A stretch of DNA of 64,000 nucleotides from Pseudomonas fluorescens (GCF_902497995.1 NZ_CABVII010000029.1:1-64000); one strand, 5' to 3'; positions 35,498 to 44,300 are shown, numbered from the stretch's first letter. Notes: generated by a model from the letters alone, not told the origin. Made by a program: numbers and translations.

Positions 35498-36262
35498 ATG
35501 AATACTCTCGCCGCGTTCTACCAAAACCTCGGCCTGGCCCTGTCGTTAATGGTCATCGCCACCTTCCTGCTGGCCGGCATGATCAAGGGCGTCATCGGCC
35601 TCGGCCTGCCCACCATCGCCATGGGTCTGCTGGGTCTGGCTATGGCGCCGTCACAGGCTGCTGCACTGTTGATCATTCCCGCGACCCTCACCAACGTCTG
35701 GCAACTGGCCTTCGGCGGGCATTTACGGGGGCTGGTCAAACGGTTGTGGCCGATGCTGCTGGCAATCTTCATCGGCACGGGTGCCGGCACACTGTGGATC
35801 GGCATGGCGGGTGGTCACTGGGTGGTGCGGGGACTGGGGGCAGCGTTGTTGCTGTACGCGTCGAGCGGTTTGTTCCTGCCGCCCTTGCGCGCCAGCGGTA
35901 GCAGCGAGCGCTGGCTCGGTCCGCTTTGCGGCCTGGTGACGGGCGTTATCACTGCGGCCACCGGGGTCTTCGTGATTCCGGCGGTACCGTATCTGCAAGC
36001 GCTGGGTTTGAGCAAGGATGAACTGGTGCAGGCGCTGGGCCTGTCATTCACCGTCTCGACCCTGGCGTTGGCCGCCGGCCTGGCATGGCGCGGCGCCCTC
36101 GGCGGTGGCGAGTTGAGTGCGTCGTTGCTGGCGCTGATCCCGGCGGTGCTCGGCATGTTACTGGGGCAGTGGCTGCGCCAGCGGATCAGCGCCATGCTGT
36201 TCAAGCGAGTGTTCTTCATCGGCCTCGGCGTGCTCGGCGGCCACTTGCTGATCAGCGGGTAG
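35498..36262 (+). CDS. TauE/SafE-family membrane exporter
   Basis: 254 residues with about eight hydrophobic segments (for example VIATFLLAGMIKGVIGLGLP at the start, a family hallmark, and GLVTGVITAATGVFVIPAVPYLQALG at the half-way repeat). The family exports sulfite, sulfoacetate or other small anions at the inner membrane. Its 3' end overlaps the convergent monooxygenase gene by 11 bases. The divergent LysR gene is its likely regulator. Confidence 0.9.
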   Translation: MNTLAAFYQNLGLALSLMVIATFLLAGMIKGVIGLGLPTIAMGLLGLAMAPSQAAALLIIPATLTNVWQLAFGGHLRGLVKRLWPMLLAIFIGTGAGTLWIGMAGGHWVVRGLGAALLLYASSGLFLPPLRASGSSERWLGPLCGLVTGVITAATGVFVIPAVPYLQALGLSKDELVQALGLSFTVSTLALAAGLAWRGALGGGELSASLLALIPAVLGMLLGQWLRQRISAMLFKRVFFIGLGVLGGHLLISG

Positions 36263-36566
36263 CGGACGACGGACTGAGCATGTCGATGGCGCGGATCTCG
36301 AAATCCCGTTCCAGGTACTCCTCGCGCTGCTCGAGGAACTGCTTCATGTGCGGCAGGTTCGAGTGCACGTCCAGGTGAGCCTGGGACTGCCAGATCTCGT
36401 AGAAGATAAACAGCGTCGGGTCCTGTTTGTCGCGCAGCATGTGGTACTCGATGCAACCGGGTTCGGCGCGACTCGCTTGCACATATGCGCTGAAAAACGC
36501 TGCAAAGGCATCTGATTTTTCCGGGCGGGTCTTGGCGTGCAGAATGAAGCCTTGCATTTTACTCAT
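36252..36566 (-). CDS. ABM-domain (antibiotic biosynthesis monooxygenase) protein
   Basis: 104 residues: MQGFILHAKTRPEKSDAFAAFFSAYVQASRAEPGCIEYHML, then FIFYEIWQSQAHLDVHSNLPHMKQF, the typical ferredoxin-like ABM fold. Members are cofactor-independent quinol monooxygenases or related small enzymes. Start at the ATG 36566 (MSKMQG), although a later Met or one ten codons upstream is possible. It converges with TauE/SafE and lies divergent to mdaB, a quinone reductase, which fits a quinone-related role. Confidence 0.85.
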   Translation of the reverse strand: MSKMQGFILHAKTRPEKSDAFAAFFSAYVQASRAEPGCIEYHMLRDKQDPTLFIFYEIWQSQAHLDVHSNLPHMKQFLEQREEYLERDFEIRAIDMLSPSSATR

Positions 36567-36727
36567 CAGGAATGTCCTCAAGTTCAGAATAGGCACCGAG
36601 CTTAAGGCAACAATCGCTTATCGATTCGTGCGTATTGGTCAAATTAGTTTTGTGAATTCAGCGCTTATTCCGCGCGAGGCAGATCGATACTCTGCCGCCA
36701 TCGAATTCCAACCTTGCGAGACCTCTC

Positions 36728-37318
36728 ATGAAAAAAGTCCTGTTGCTCAATGGCGGCAAAAAGTTCGCCCACTCCGATGGCCGCTACAACGCCACCCTGC
36801 ATGACGCTGCGCTGAGCGTGCTGGATCGCGGCGGCGTGGATGTGAAAGCCACTTTCATCGACGAGGGCTACGACGTCGCCGAAGAAGTCGCCAAATTCCT
36901 CTGGGCCGACGTGATCATTTATCAGATGCCCGGTTGGTGGATGGGCGCGCCCTGGACCGTCAAGAAATACATCGATGAAGTCTTCACCGAAGGCCACGGC
37001 AGCCTCTACGCCAGCGACGGCCGTACCCGTTCCGATGCCTCGCAAAAGTACGGCAGCGGCGGTCTGTTACAGGGTAAGCAGTACATGCTGTCGCTGACCT
37101 GGAACGCGCCGCAGCAAGCGTTCGACGACCCCACCGACTTCTTCGAAGCCAAGGGCGTGGACGCGGTGTACTTCCCGTTTCACAAGGCCAACGAATTCCT
37201 CGGCATGAGCGGCTTGCCGACCTTCCTGAGCGTTGACGTGATGAAACGCCCGAACATCGACGCCGATGTCGCGCGTTACGAGCAGCATTTGACCGAGGTG
37301 TTCGGCCTGCCGGCTTGA
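36728..37318 (+). CDS. mdaB: NAD(P)H:quinone oxidoreductase MdaB
   Basis: 196 residues of the flavodoxin-like quinone reductase family. LLLNGGKKF at the start, the MPGWWMGAPWTVKKYIDEVF active-site segment (about 73-92) and LSLTWNAP are typical of MdaB. It reduces quinones by two electrons and protects from redox-cycling. The ATG follows the weak site GAGACC. The LysR gene 57 bases downstream on the same strand is probably its partner. Confidence 0.92.
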   Translation: MKKVLLLNGGKKFAHSDGRYNATLHDAALSVLDRGGVDVKATFIDEGYDVAEEVAKFLWADVIIYQMPGWWMGAPWTVKKYIDEVFTEGHGSLYASDGRTRSDASQKYGSGGLLQGKQYMLSLTWNAPQQAFDDPTDFFEAKGVDAVYFPFHKANEFLGMSGLPTFLSVDVMKRPNIDADVARYEQHLTEVFGLPA

Positions 37319-37375
37319 GGTTCCTTTTGCCCCGCATCCAGCTACTATCAAGCCAGTTTTGAATGAGGGGCATCC

Positions 37376-38287
37376 GTGAAAGCCAGATCCGATGAATTGC
37401 AGATTTTCGTCTGCGTGATCGAGTGCGGGTCGATTTCGGCCGCGGCCGAGCAGGTCGGGCAAACGCCTTCGGCGGTCAGTCGCACCTTGTCTCGGCTGGA
37501 GGCCAAGCTCGATACCACCCTGATCAACCGCACCACGCGGCGCATGGATCTGACCGAGGAGGGCAAGTACTTCTTCGAGCACGCCAAGCTGATTCTCGAT
37601 CAGATGGACGAACTTGAAGAGCGCCTGTCCTCACGCCAGCAAACCCCGTCCGGGCGCCTGCGGATCAACGCCGCGTCGCCGTTCATGCTGCATGCCATCG
37701 TGCCGTATATCGATGAGTTCCGCAGGCTCTATCCGGACATCCAGCTCGAACTCAACAGCAACGACCTGATCATCGACCTGCTCGAGCAAAGCACCGACAT
37801 CGCCATCCGCATCGGCACGCTGGCCGACTCGACCTTGCACGCCCGCTCCCTGGGATGCAGTCCGCTGCACATCGTCGCCAGCCCGGCGTACCTTGAAAAA
37901 CACGGCGTACCGGTTGCAGTGGCGGATTTGTCCGGGCACACGCTACTGGGCTTTACCCAGAATGAAGGCCTCAACCAGTGGCCGCTGCGTTATGTGCACG
38001 GTGATCGCTGGCCGATCCAGGCGTCGATCAGCGCCTCGAGCGGCGAGACGATCCGGCACCTGGCGCTGGCAGGCCAGGGTATCGCCAGCCTGTCGCATTT
38101 CATGACGATCGAGGACATCCGCGCCGGGCGGCTGCAGGTGCTGCTGGCGGAATTCAACAGCTGCTATCGTCAGCCGATCAACGCGGTGTACTACCGTAAC
38201 TCGCAACTGGCCCTGCGCATCCAGTGCTTCCTGGACTTCATCCAGGGCAAATTGGCGGATTACGCGATAGCGGACTTCAAGGGCTGA
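37376..38287 (+). CDS. LysR-type transcriptional regulator
   Basis: 303 residues starting at GTG 37376 (GAGGGGCATCC upstream). Helix-turn-helix: ELQIFVCVIECGSISAAAEQVGQTPSAVSRTLSRLEAKL. Ligand domain with RLRINAASPFMLHAIVPYIDEF. Its relatives act as single-gene repressors next to quinone or aldehyde reductases. It follows mdaB and precedes an NAD-dependent epimerase/reductase gene by about 100 bases, so either may be its target. Confidence 0.92.
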   Translation: MKARSDELQIFVCVIECGSISAAAEQVGQTPSAVSRTLSRLEAKLDTTLINRTTRRMDLTEEGKYFFEHAKLILDQMDELEERLSSRQQTPSGRLRINAASPFMLHAIVPYIDEFRRLYPDIQLELNSNDLIIDLLEQSTDIAIRIGTLADSTLHARSLGCSPLHIVASPAYLEKHGVPVAVADLSGHTLLGFTQNEGLNQWPLRYVHGDRWPIQASISASSGETIRHLALAGQGIASLSHFMTIEDIRAGRLQVLLAEFNSCYRQPINAVYYRNSQLALRIQCFLDFIQGKLADYAIADFKG

Positions 38288-38390
38288 TTCGTGATCCCTG
38301 CGCAAGAGTGAATTGGGCAACGCCGCCTGTTTCCCCAGGCATCGCTGCTCGATACTGGCTACATCACTTACTGACGCAGGGAGTTTCTCC

Positions 38391-39284
38391 ATGAACGTAT
38401 TCGTTACCGGCGCTGCCGGTTTTATTGGCGGCTCCATCGCCACCGGTCTGGTCCGGGCAGGTCACAAGGTTACCGGCCTGGTGCGTAGCACCGAACAAGC
38501 CAATGAGCTGAGCGCACTGGGCATCACCCCGGTGATCGGCACGCTTGACGACAGCGCACTGCTGGCCGAACAGGCCCGCGCTGCCGATGCCGTCATCAAT
38601 GCCGCCAGCAGCGACCATCGCGGCGCAGTGGAAGCTTTGCTCGATGCGCTGCGCGGTTCCAACAAAGTGTTCCTGCATACCAGCGGGTCGAGCATCGTCG
38701 GCGATGCGTCGGGCGGTAAATCCAGCGACGTCGTCTATTACGAAGACAGCCTGCCGGAGCCGACGGTCGACAAGGCTGCGCGCGTGGCCATCGATAACCT
38801 GATCCTCGCCGCTGCCAAAGACGGAGTGAACTCGGCAGTGATCTGCAACACCCTGATCTACGGTCACAGTCTGGGCGTCAAACGCGACAGCGTGCAGTTG
38901 CCGCGCTTGCTCAAACAGGCACGCAAAAGTGGTGTGGTCCGGCATGTCGGCCCGGGTCAGAATATCTGGTCCAACGTGCACATCGAGGACGTGGTGTCCC
39001 TGTACCTGCTGGCGCTGACCAAAAACGTACCGGGCACCTTCTACTTCGTCGAAAGCGGTGAGGCGTCGTTCATCGACATGACGACTGCGATCGCCGAAGC
39101 GTTGAAGCTGGGTGCGCCGCAAGACTGGCCGCTGACAGAGGCCGAAGCCGAGTGGGGTTATGAAATGGCCAACTATGGCCTGGGGTCCAACAGCCGGGTT
39201 CGCGGCAAGCATGCGCGTGAACTGCTGGGCTGGGTGCCGAAGCGGACTTCGGTGGTTGAGTGGATTCGGGACGAGATGGTGTGA
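38391..39284 (+). CDS. NAD-dependent epimerase/dehydratase family protein (extended SDR)
   Basis: 297 residues. MNVFVTGAAGFIGGSIATGLVRAGH holds the TGxxGFIG dinucleotide motif (7-14). A Tyr-x-x-x-Lys is not obvious at the usual place; SSIVGD is the serine part. HIEDVVSLYLLAL and GEASFIDM match SDR atypical reductases. Such proteins reduce or isomerise sugars or small carbonyls, and the substrate here is unknown. A longer frame from 38313 exists, but the ATG 38391 has GGGAG at the right place. Confidence 0.88.
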   Translation: MNVFVTGAAGFIGGSIATGLVRAGHKVTGLVRSTEQANELSALGITPVIGTLDDSALLAEQARAADAVINAASSDHRGAVEALLDALRGSNKVFLHTSGSSIVGDASGGKSSDVVYYEDSLPEPTVDKAARVAIDNLILAAAKDGVNSAVICNTLIYGHSLGVKRDSVQLPRLLKQARKSGVVRHVGPGQNIWSNVHIEDVVSLYLLALTKNVPGTFYFVESGEASFIDMTTAIAEALKLGAPQDWPLTEAEAEWGYEMANYGLGSNSRVRGKHARELLGWVPKRTSVVEWIRDEMV

Positions 39285-39311
39285 GTTCGCTCTAGACCGC
39301 GTCATCGTTCA

Positions 39312-39405
39312 TCGCGGGCAAGCCACGCTCCCACAGGTATTGTGTCGTTCACGAAATTGGGGGACGACACAGAACCGGTGGGAGCGGGCTTGCTCGCGAA
39401 GGCGT
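39312..39405. repeat. REP-type inverted repeat
   Basis: Two divergent REPs (CGCGGGCAAGCCACGCTCCC and GGGAGCGGGCTTGCTCGCG) flank a 50-base spacer, after the epimerase gene. Confidence 0.75.
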
Positions 39406-39503
39406 TTTCAGCAGCCCGACAACTGGCCGGGCTGCTCTCAATTCCGTAACATCCGCACCCTATTTTCCGGCCATTCCCCCACGGCCAATATTTTGGGTAA
39501 ACC

Positions 39504-40949
39504 ATGAAACCAAAACGTCTGCGCGCCGATGTCCTGGCCGGACTCACCACCTCTTTCGCCTTGCTCCCCGAATGCATCGCCTTCGCCCTGGTTGCTCACC
39601 TCAATCCATTGATGGGCCTATACGGCGCGTTCATCATCTGCACCCTGACCGCGCTCTTCGGCGGGCGGCCGGGCATGGTCTCCGGCGCCGCCGGATCGAT
39701 GGCGGTGGTGATCGTCGCGCTGGTGGTACAGCACGGTGTGCAGTACTTGCTGGCCACCGTGCTGTTGGGTGGCCTGATCATGCTGGCGTTCGGTCTGCTG
39801 CGACTCGGCAAACTGGTTCGCATGGTGCCGCACCCGGTGATGCTGGGCTTCGTCAACGGCCTGGCGATCATCATTGCCCTGGCCCAGCTGGAGCACTTCA
39901 AGAGCGGTGACGCCTGGCTGAGCGGGGCGCCGCTGTACCTGATGGCGGGGCTGGTGGTGCTGACGATGGCCATCGTCTACCTGCTGCCGCGGTTAACCCG
40001 TGCCGTGCCGCCGGCGCTGGTGGCGATTTTGAGCGTGGGCCTCGCGGTGTATCTGCTCGGCCTGCCAACCCGCACCCTGGGCGACATGGCACACATTGCC
40101 GGCGGCTTGCCGAGCTTTGCGCTGCCGGACATCCCCTGGAACCTGCAAACCCTGCACATCATCGCGCCTTACGCGATTTTGATGGCGCTGGTCGGCCTGC
40201 TGGAAACCCTGCTGACCCTGAACCTCACCGACGAGATCACCGAAAGCCGTGGCTACCCGGATCGCGAATGCGTCGCGCTGGGGGCGGCCAACATGGTTTC
40301 CGGTGTGTTCGGCGGCATGGGCGGCTGCGCGATGATCGGCCAGACCGTGATCAACCTCAGCTCCGGTGGTCGTGGCCGACTGTCCGGGGTGGTGGCCGGT
40401 GTGCTGATTCTGGTGTTCATCTTGTTTCTGTCGCCGCTGATCGAGCGCATCCCGCTGGCGGCACTGGTCGGGGTGATGTTCGTGGTGTCGCAGCAGACGT
40501 TCGCCTGGGCTTCGTTGCGGGTGGTGAACAAAGTGCCGCTGAACGATGTGTTGGTGATCATCGCCGTCACGGTGATTACGGTGTTCACCGATCTGGCCAC
40601 TGCCGTACTCTGCGGGATCATCATCGCGGCGCTCAACTTCGCCTGGCAACAAGCCCGCGAGCTCTACGCCGACGCTCATCTCGAAGCCGACGGCAGCAAG
40701 CTGTATCACCTGCATGGCACGCTGTTCTTCGCCTCGACTGCACCTTTCCTCAATCAGTTCGACCCTGCCAACGACCCTGCGCACGTGACCCTGGACTGTC
40801 GTCACCTGAGATTCGTCGACTACTCGGCGATCGCCGCGCTGAAAACCCTGCGAGAGCGCTATGCCAGGGCCGGCAAGCATCTGCACGTGTTTCACCTGTC
40901 GGAGCGCTGCAAGCAAATGCTCAAGCGGGCAGGGGGCGAGCTGGGCTGA
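39504..40949 (+). CDS. SulP/SLC26-family anion transporter
   Basis: 481 residues. Ten or more hydrophobic segments and the family motifs FVNGLAIIIALAQL and PEC (LLPECIAFALVAHLNPLMGLYGAF) near the start. A STAS domain closes the protein (about 395-480: LYHLHGTLFFAS, VTLDCRHLRFVDYSAIAALKTL). SulP proteins carry sulfate, bicarbonate or dicarboxylates across the inner membrane. No carbonic anhydrase or sulfate gene lies beside it, so substrate is open. Next on the strand is the FitAB pair. Confidence 0.92.
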   Translation: MKPKRLRADVLAGLTTSFALLPECIAFALVAHLNPLMGLYGAFIICTLTALFGGRPGMVSGAAGSMAVVIVALVVQHGVQYLLATVLLGGLIMLAFGLLRLGKLVRMVPHPVMLGFVNGLAIIIALAQLEHFKSGDAWLSGAPLYLMAGLVVLTMAIVYLLPRLTRAVPPALVAILSVGLAVYLLGLPTRTLGDMAHIAGGLPSFALPDIPWNLQTLHIIAPYAILMALVGLLETLLTLNLTDEITESRGYPDRECVALGAANMVSGVFGGMGGCAMIGQTVINLSSGGRGRLSGVVAGVLILVFILFLSPLIERIPLAALVGVMFVVSQQTFAWASLRVVNKVPLNDVLVIIAVTVITVFTDLATAVLCGIIIAALNFAWQQARELYADAHLEADGSKLYHLHGTLFFASTAPFLNQFDPANDPAHVTLDCRHLRFVDYSAIAALKTLRERYARAGKHLHVFHLSERCKQMLKRAGGELG

Positions 40950-40980
40950 TTTGACGGCTGAGTTGATTATTATGTGCTAG

Positions 40981-41010
40981 CCTGCAATCAATGATTTCAT
41001 TGATTGCAGG
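40981..41010. promoter_or_regulatory. Perfect-dyad operator upstream of fitA
   Basis: CCTGCAATCAATGA-TT-TCATTGATTGCAGG: 14-bp perfect arms around two bases, ending ten bases before the antitoxin ATG and overlapping its ribosome site (GCAGGAGG). Ribbon-helix-helix antitoxins such as FitA bind inverted repeats like this one to repress their own operon. Confidence 0.85.
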
Positions 41011-41020
41011 AGGTGGCGTC

Positions 41021-41266
41021 ATGGCCAGTATCACCATTCGTAATCTGGACGACACAATTAAAGAACAGCTGCGCATTGCCGCCGCTCACAATGGGCACTC
41101 CATGGAAGAAGAGGTCCGCCTGATTCTTGGGCGAGCGCTGGCTACCGTTGACCGAGCTGGAGGGCTTGGTAGCCGGATCCGCAATAGATTCAGGGATGTC
41201 GGTGGCGTGGACCTCGATTTGCCCCTGCGTTCAGAGAAAGCGACAGCAGTGGATTTCTCTGAATGA
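41021..41266 (+). CDS. FitA/VapB-type antitoxin
   Basis: 81 residues from ATG 41021 (AGGAGG upstream). The N-terminal MASITIRNLDDTIKEQLRIAAAHNGHSMEEEVR is a ribbon-helix-helix of the Arc/FitA type. The C-terminal tail (GGLGSRIRNRFRDVGGVDLDLP) is the toxin-wrapping part. It neutralises the PIN toxin encoded next and represses the operon at the dyad upstream. It overlaps the toxin gene by four bases (ATGA). Confidence 0.93.
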   Translation: MASITIRNLDDTIKEQLRIAAAHNGHSMEEEVRLILGRALATVDRAGGLGSRIRNRFRDVGGVDLDLPLRSEKATAVDFSE

Positions 41267-41682
41267 TAGTGCTCGATACCAATATTCTTTCCGAGTTTAT
41301 GCGGGCCGAACCTGAGGCTCGAGTAGTGGCCTGGATTGACCGGCAGCCAGCGATGGATCTGGCGATCAGCGCAGTGACAGTGGCAGAAATACTTCATGGA
41401 ATTGCCCGCTTACCTTACGGAAAGCGCAAGCAAAAACTTGAAGCTCATGCGATGGAGATGTTCGAAGAGGATTTCGCCGGAAGGATATTGCCTTTTGATG
41501 TTCATGCCGCCGTCGAGTACGCGACGCTGGTAGCGGGTTGCGAAGCACAGGGGCGAGCGGCGTCCATGGCTGATGCGCAAATTGCTGCAATATGCCGGAC
41601 TCACGGCGCACCGATCGCCACCCGCAATGTTCGGGATTTCGAGTTCCCCGGGATTGAGGTGATCAATCCGTGGGAAACCTGA
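41263..41682 (+). CDS. FitB/VapC-type PIN-domain ribonuclease toxin
   Basis: 139 residues. PIN acidic residues are all visible: D5 (VLDTNILSEF), E42 (TVAEILHGI), D104 (ADAQIAA) and D125 (RNVRDF). Such toxins cleave tRNA or mRNA and slow growth, or stabilise a mobile region. It forms a coupled pair with the antitoxin. The pair sits at the start of the accessory zone of the chromosome. Complete and probably functional. Confidence 0.93.
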   Translation: MIVLDTNILSEFMRAEPEARVVAWIDRQPAMDLAISAVTVAEILHGIARLPYGKRKQKLEAHAMEMFEEDFAGRILPFDVHAAVEYATLVAGCEAQGRAASMADAQIAAICRTHGAPIATRNVRDFEFPGIEVINPWET

Positions 41683-41693
41683 CACGGGAAGAT

Positions 41694-41723
41694 GATCGTT
41701 CCCACCATAGCGTGGGAACGATC
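41694..41723. repeat. Inverted repeat after the toxin gene
   Basis: 12-bp perfect arms GATCGTTCCCAC and GTGGGAACGATC around six bases, 11 bases after the FitB stop. It lacks a T-run, so it is more likely an IRU-type palindrome than a terminator. Confidence 0.6.
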
Positions 41724-41731
41724 AGGTGCTT

Positions 41732-41993
41732 TTAAAGCCGAAAGTGGCTGACCATCATCTGCAACTGATTGCCCAATCGCGCCAGTTCCACACTGGACGC
41801 AGCGGTTTCGTCGCTGGCGGCGGCAGTCTGTTCAGATACGTCGCGCACGTTGATGATGCTGCGGCTGATCTCTTCGGCCACGGCGCTTTGCTGCTCGGCG
41901 GCGGCCGCGAGCTTCGCCGTCAGCGGCAGCCGCTGCCTGGGAGGCTTCTTCAGCGTTGCGCGCGACCTCCTGCACCGTGGCGCCAGCAAGGTT
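41732..41993 (-). pseudogene. Chemoreceptor (MCP) remnant
   Basis: On the minus strand the end of a methyl-accepting chemotaxis protein is recognisable: AAAEQQSAVAEEISRSI and INVRDVSEQTAAASDETA followed by LARLGNQLQMMVSHFRL. In another frame, just upstream, ATVQEVARNAEEASQAAAAA is the preceding conserved part of the signalling domain. Between the two, the whole hairpin tip is deleted and the frame shifts, so the gene is dead. No receptor N-terminus is nearby. Confidence 0.8.
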
Positions 41994-42041
41994 AGGTAGC
42001 TGGTTTGTATCGGCAGCATGCCTGGTAACTGAAGATCAAAA

Positions 42042-42122
42042 GATCGCAGCCTCGTTTCACTCGTCAGCTCAGAACGCGCACCCTGTAGGCGCTGTCGAGC
42101 GAAGCGAGGCTATGATCTCTTG
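42042..42122. repeat. Inverted repeat (Pseudomonas intergenic type)
   Basis: AAGATCGCAGCCTCG and a near-complementary CGAGGCTATGATCTCTT about 60 bases apart, with smaller dyads inside. A common intergenic palindrome of the genus. Confidence 0.55.
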
Positions 42123-42210
42123 ATGTTGTTCTTAAGCTTTTTTTCACAACCCTTTCACTCCCAGCCAACGCGCGCCTCTCTACCCTCGCGGCATCGTATG
42201 ACAACGTTGC

Positions 42211-42903
42211 ATGCCAGCGGGGCGGCTTGATGTGGAATTGAGACTGAGTCTGTTCGGGATTAAACGCACTTTCGATCTGAGCCGTTTGGCCCGCTATCGC
42301 AACGGGGCTGTGGTGCTGGCCTCGGCGCTGTTGGTGATGCCGTTGACGGTATTTCTGTTGCGACCCGCCGCCGTGCCGGACCTGGCCGACGGTAATGTGG
42401 CCGGCGCCCGTGCGTTGGCGGCCGGCTGGGCCAAAGGTGACATGATCGTGCTGGTGCGCCACGTCGAGCGTTGCGATCACTCCTCGGCAGCCTGCCTGAG
42501 CGGCAATGACGGCATCACCGATCGTTCCCGTAGCGTGGCAGTGGCGCTCGGTACACAGTTCCAGCAACTGGGCTTGAGCAAGGCCGACATCTACAACAGC
42601 CCGGTGCTTCGTACCGCTCAGACCGCCGGCTATATGTTCAATAAGGTCAGTTTCGGTGAAGACTGGTTGATCAATTGCAAGGGCACCATGCTGCGCGATG
42701 CCCTGGCGCACAAAAAGGCCGGGCGCAACCTGATACTGGTGACCCACAGTGAATGCATGTCGCAACTCCTGAAAGACCTCGAGTTGCCAAGCTCGACCCT
42801 GGGTTACGGCGCTTCCTTGTTCATTTTGGCCGAATCGTTACAGGCACCGCGCATGCTCGGTTTCATCGAAGCCTCGGACTGGCGCTCGGTGACCGGCGAA
42901 TGA
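42211..42903 (+). CDS. Histidine phosphatase superfamily protein
   Basis: About 230 residues. One membrane segment (about 33-50: GAVVLASALLVMPLTVFLL) anchors a periplasmic domain with the RHG-type motif VLVRHVERCDHS (R83, H84) and the second histidine H179 in VTHSEC. It resembles phosphatases that trim lipopolysaccharide core phosphate (Ais/PmrG-like), although the exact substrate is not provable. The start may lie some codons downstream. It overlaps the PAP2 gene by four bases, so the two phosphatases are co-translated. Confidence 0.82.
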   Translation: MPAGRLDVELRLSLFGIKRTFDLSRLARYRNGAVVLASALLVMPLTVFLLRPAAVPDLADGNVAGARALAAGWAKGDMIVLVRHVERCDHSSAACLSGNDGITDRSRSVAVALGTQFQQLGLSKADIYNSPVLRTAQTAGYMFNKVSFGEDWLINCKGTMLRDALAHKKAGRNLILVTHSECMSQLLKDLELPSSTLGYGASLFILAESLQAPRMLGFIEASDWRSVTGE

Positions 42904-43760
42904 CTTCACTTTCTCGATCAGGTCGCTCAATGCTGACTTCCTCCCGCTCGCGTTTCTACTGGGTGAACTTCGGTATCCCGCTGACTTGTGCGGTCGTGGT
43001 TTTCCTGCTGTTCGACCTCACCAGAATCGACATCGCCTTCAACGATCTTTTTTATGACCCGGTGACGCAGACGTTTCCGTTGGATCATGTGCATTTGTTC
43101 GAAAAGATCACCCACAAATGGGCGCGGATCATTCCGAACTGGACCGGCGAGATAGCCATCCTCGGCGCCTTGCTGTCGTTTCTCTGGCCGCGTCTGAACG
43201 CTGAAAAGCATTCGAAAATCATCGCGTTTCTGGAAAAGATCAAGGCCGCGCCGGTGCTGCGATTTGCCAGCAGGCATCGGCGTGATTTCCTGTATGTGGT
43301 GTTCGCGTTTTCCATCAGCACGGGCGTCATCCACTACCTCAAGGGCCATACCAGTGTGTATTGTCCGATCGAAACGACCCAGTACGGGGGCAAGGTTGAA
43401 CACAAGGAGTGGTACCAGAATTTCGATCTGCTGAACGTTGCAGGCAGTGGGCGTTGCTGGCCGGGGGGTCATGCCTCGGGTGGTTTTACGATGCTGGCGT
43501 TGTACTTCATCGCGCGCCGCTACCGCTGGCGCCATTCCAAAGCGGTGCTGTACGGCTCGCTGGCGCTCGGTTTCGTCTACGGCACGACGCGGGTTCTGCA
43601 AGGCTGGCACTACATGTCCCACACCTTTTGGGCCGGGATCTTCGTGTGGCTGGCGTGTTTGCTGACGGCGCTGGCGTTCTATGGGCGAGCGCGGCTGGAA
43701 TTGCCGGTTTTGCAGGCTGAAGAATCGGCGTTGGTGGCTCAGACTCAGCCCGTCAATTGA
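42900..43760 (+). CDS. PAP2-family membrane phosphatase
   Basis: 286 residues from the ATG that overlaps the previous stop (ATGA). The three PAP2 motifs are readable: KGHTSVYCP (KxxxxxxRP-like), RCWPGGHASGG (PSGH-like), TTRVLQGWHYMSHTFW (SRxxxxxH-like). About five to six hydrophobic segments place it in the inner membrane. Related LpxE/LpxT-like enzymes transfer or remove phosphate from lipid A or undecaprenyl diphosphate. Coupled to a histidine phosphatase, it suggests envelope phosphate remodelling. Confidence 0.87.
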   Translation: MTSLSRSGRSMLTSSRSRFYWVNFGIPLTCAVVVFLLFDLTRIDIAFNDLFYDPVTQTFPLDHVHLFEKITHKWARIIPNWTGEIAILGALLSFLWPRLNAEKHSKIIAFLEKIKAAPVLRFASRHRRDFLYVVFAFSISTGVIHYLKGHTSVYCPIETTQYGGKVEHKEWYQNFDLLNVAGSGRCWPGGHASGGFTMLALYFIARRYRWRHSKAVLYGSLALGFVYGTTRVLQGWHYMSHTFWAGIFVWLACLLTALAFYGRARLELPVLQAEESALVAQTQPVN

Positions 43761-43768
43761 GATGGATT

Positions 43769-43862
43769 TTCGCGGGCAAGCCCGCTCCTACAAGGGATCT
43801 GCGGCGAACGAGAAGTCCGGGTTCGGCAGCGATCAAGTGTGGGAGCGGGTTTGCCCGCGATG
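43769..43862. repeat. REP-type inverted repeat
   Basis: TTCGCGGGCAAGCCCGCTCC and GGAGCGGGTTTGCCCGCGA about 50 bases apart, after the PAP2 gene. Confidence 0.8.
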
Positions 43863-43896
43863 AACGATAACGCGGTTCACCTGACTGAACGCCTGC

Positions 43897-44162
43897 CTAC
43901 CCCTGCGGATCGACGTTATCCAATGCCCGGTTCACGGCCAATTCCGCCAGCATGATGATCTGCGCAATGGCCAGTGCGGTGTTGCGCTGCGGACCGCTCA
44001 GGTAGGTGGCGAAATCATTGGCCATGACGTTGGCTGAAGCCAAAGACTCGCAGGCGTTGGCGAGCAGGGTTTCAGTGTCCATGTCCGGGACGACCATGAA
44101 GAGGCTATTGGGGCGGTAGGGCCTGGCGGTTTCGAAGGGGGATCGGGGGTCAATTTATCCAT
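43897..44162 (-). pseudogene. DUF6124-like gene, N-terminus frameshifted
   Basis: From 44097 down, 66 residues (MVVPDMDTETLLANACESLASANVMANDFATYL, then AIAQIIMLAELAVNRALDN) match the C-terminal half of the small DUF6124 family common in Pseudomonas. The expected start, ATG 44162 (MDKLTPDPP), is in another frame: one base appears missing in the run of Cs and Ts near 44138. Either the gene is broken or a short product starts at 44097. It has the same structured leader as the intact gene at 48953-49336. Confidence 0.7.
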
Positions 44163-44164
44163 GT

Positions 44165-44300
44165 GAGAACTCCTACTGAAATGGGAGCCATCACTTGCCG
44201 GATCTCAAGCGGCGAAGAGGTGGCAGCTATGTGCAGTGTGAGATCACCGGTAGTAGGCACCCGGCCAGACCGAAGTCTGCCCGCACACAGCCGCCATAAC
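44165..44300 (-). ncRNA. Structured leader of DUF6124 genes, copy 1
   Basis: Upstream of the DUF6124 gene on the minus strand. Long hairpin GCCATC/GGTGGC with TTGCCG/CGGCGA (44187-44224), a small hairpin CAGAC-CGAA-GTCTG (44266-44279), then GCACACAGCCGCCAT (44283-44297). The copy at 49361-49474 has the same order with different bases in the stems (GCATC-CAAA-GATGC), so pairing is kept while sequence changes. Likely an RNA element or leader regulator; not tested. Confidence 0.6.
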
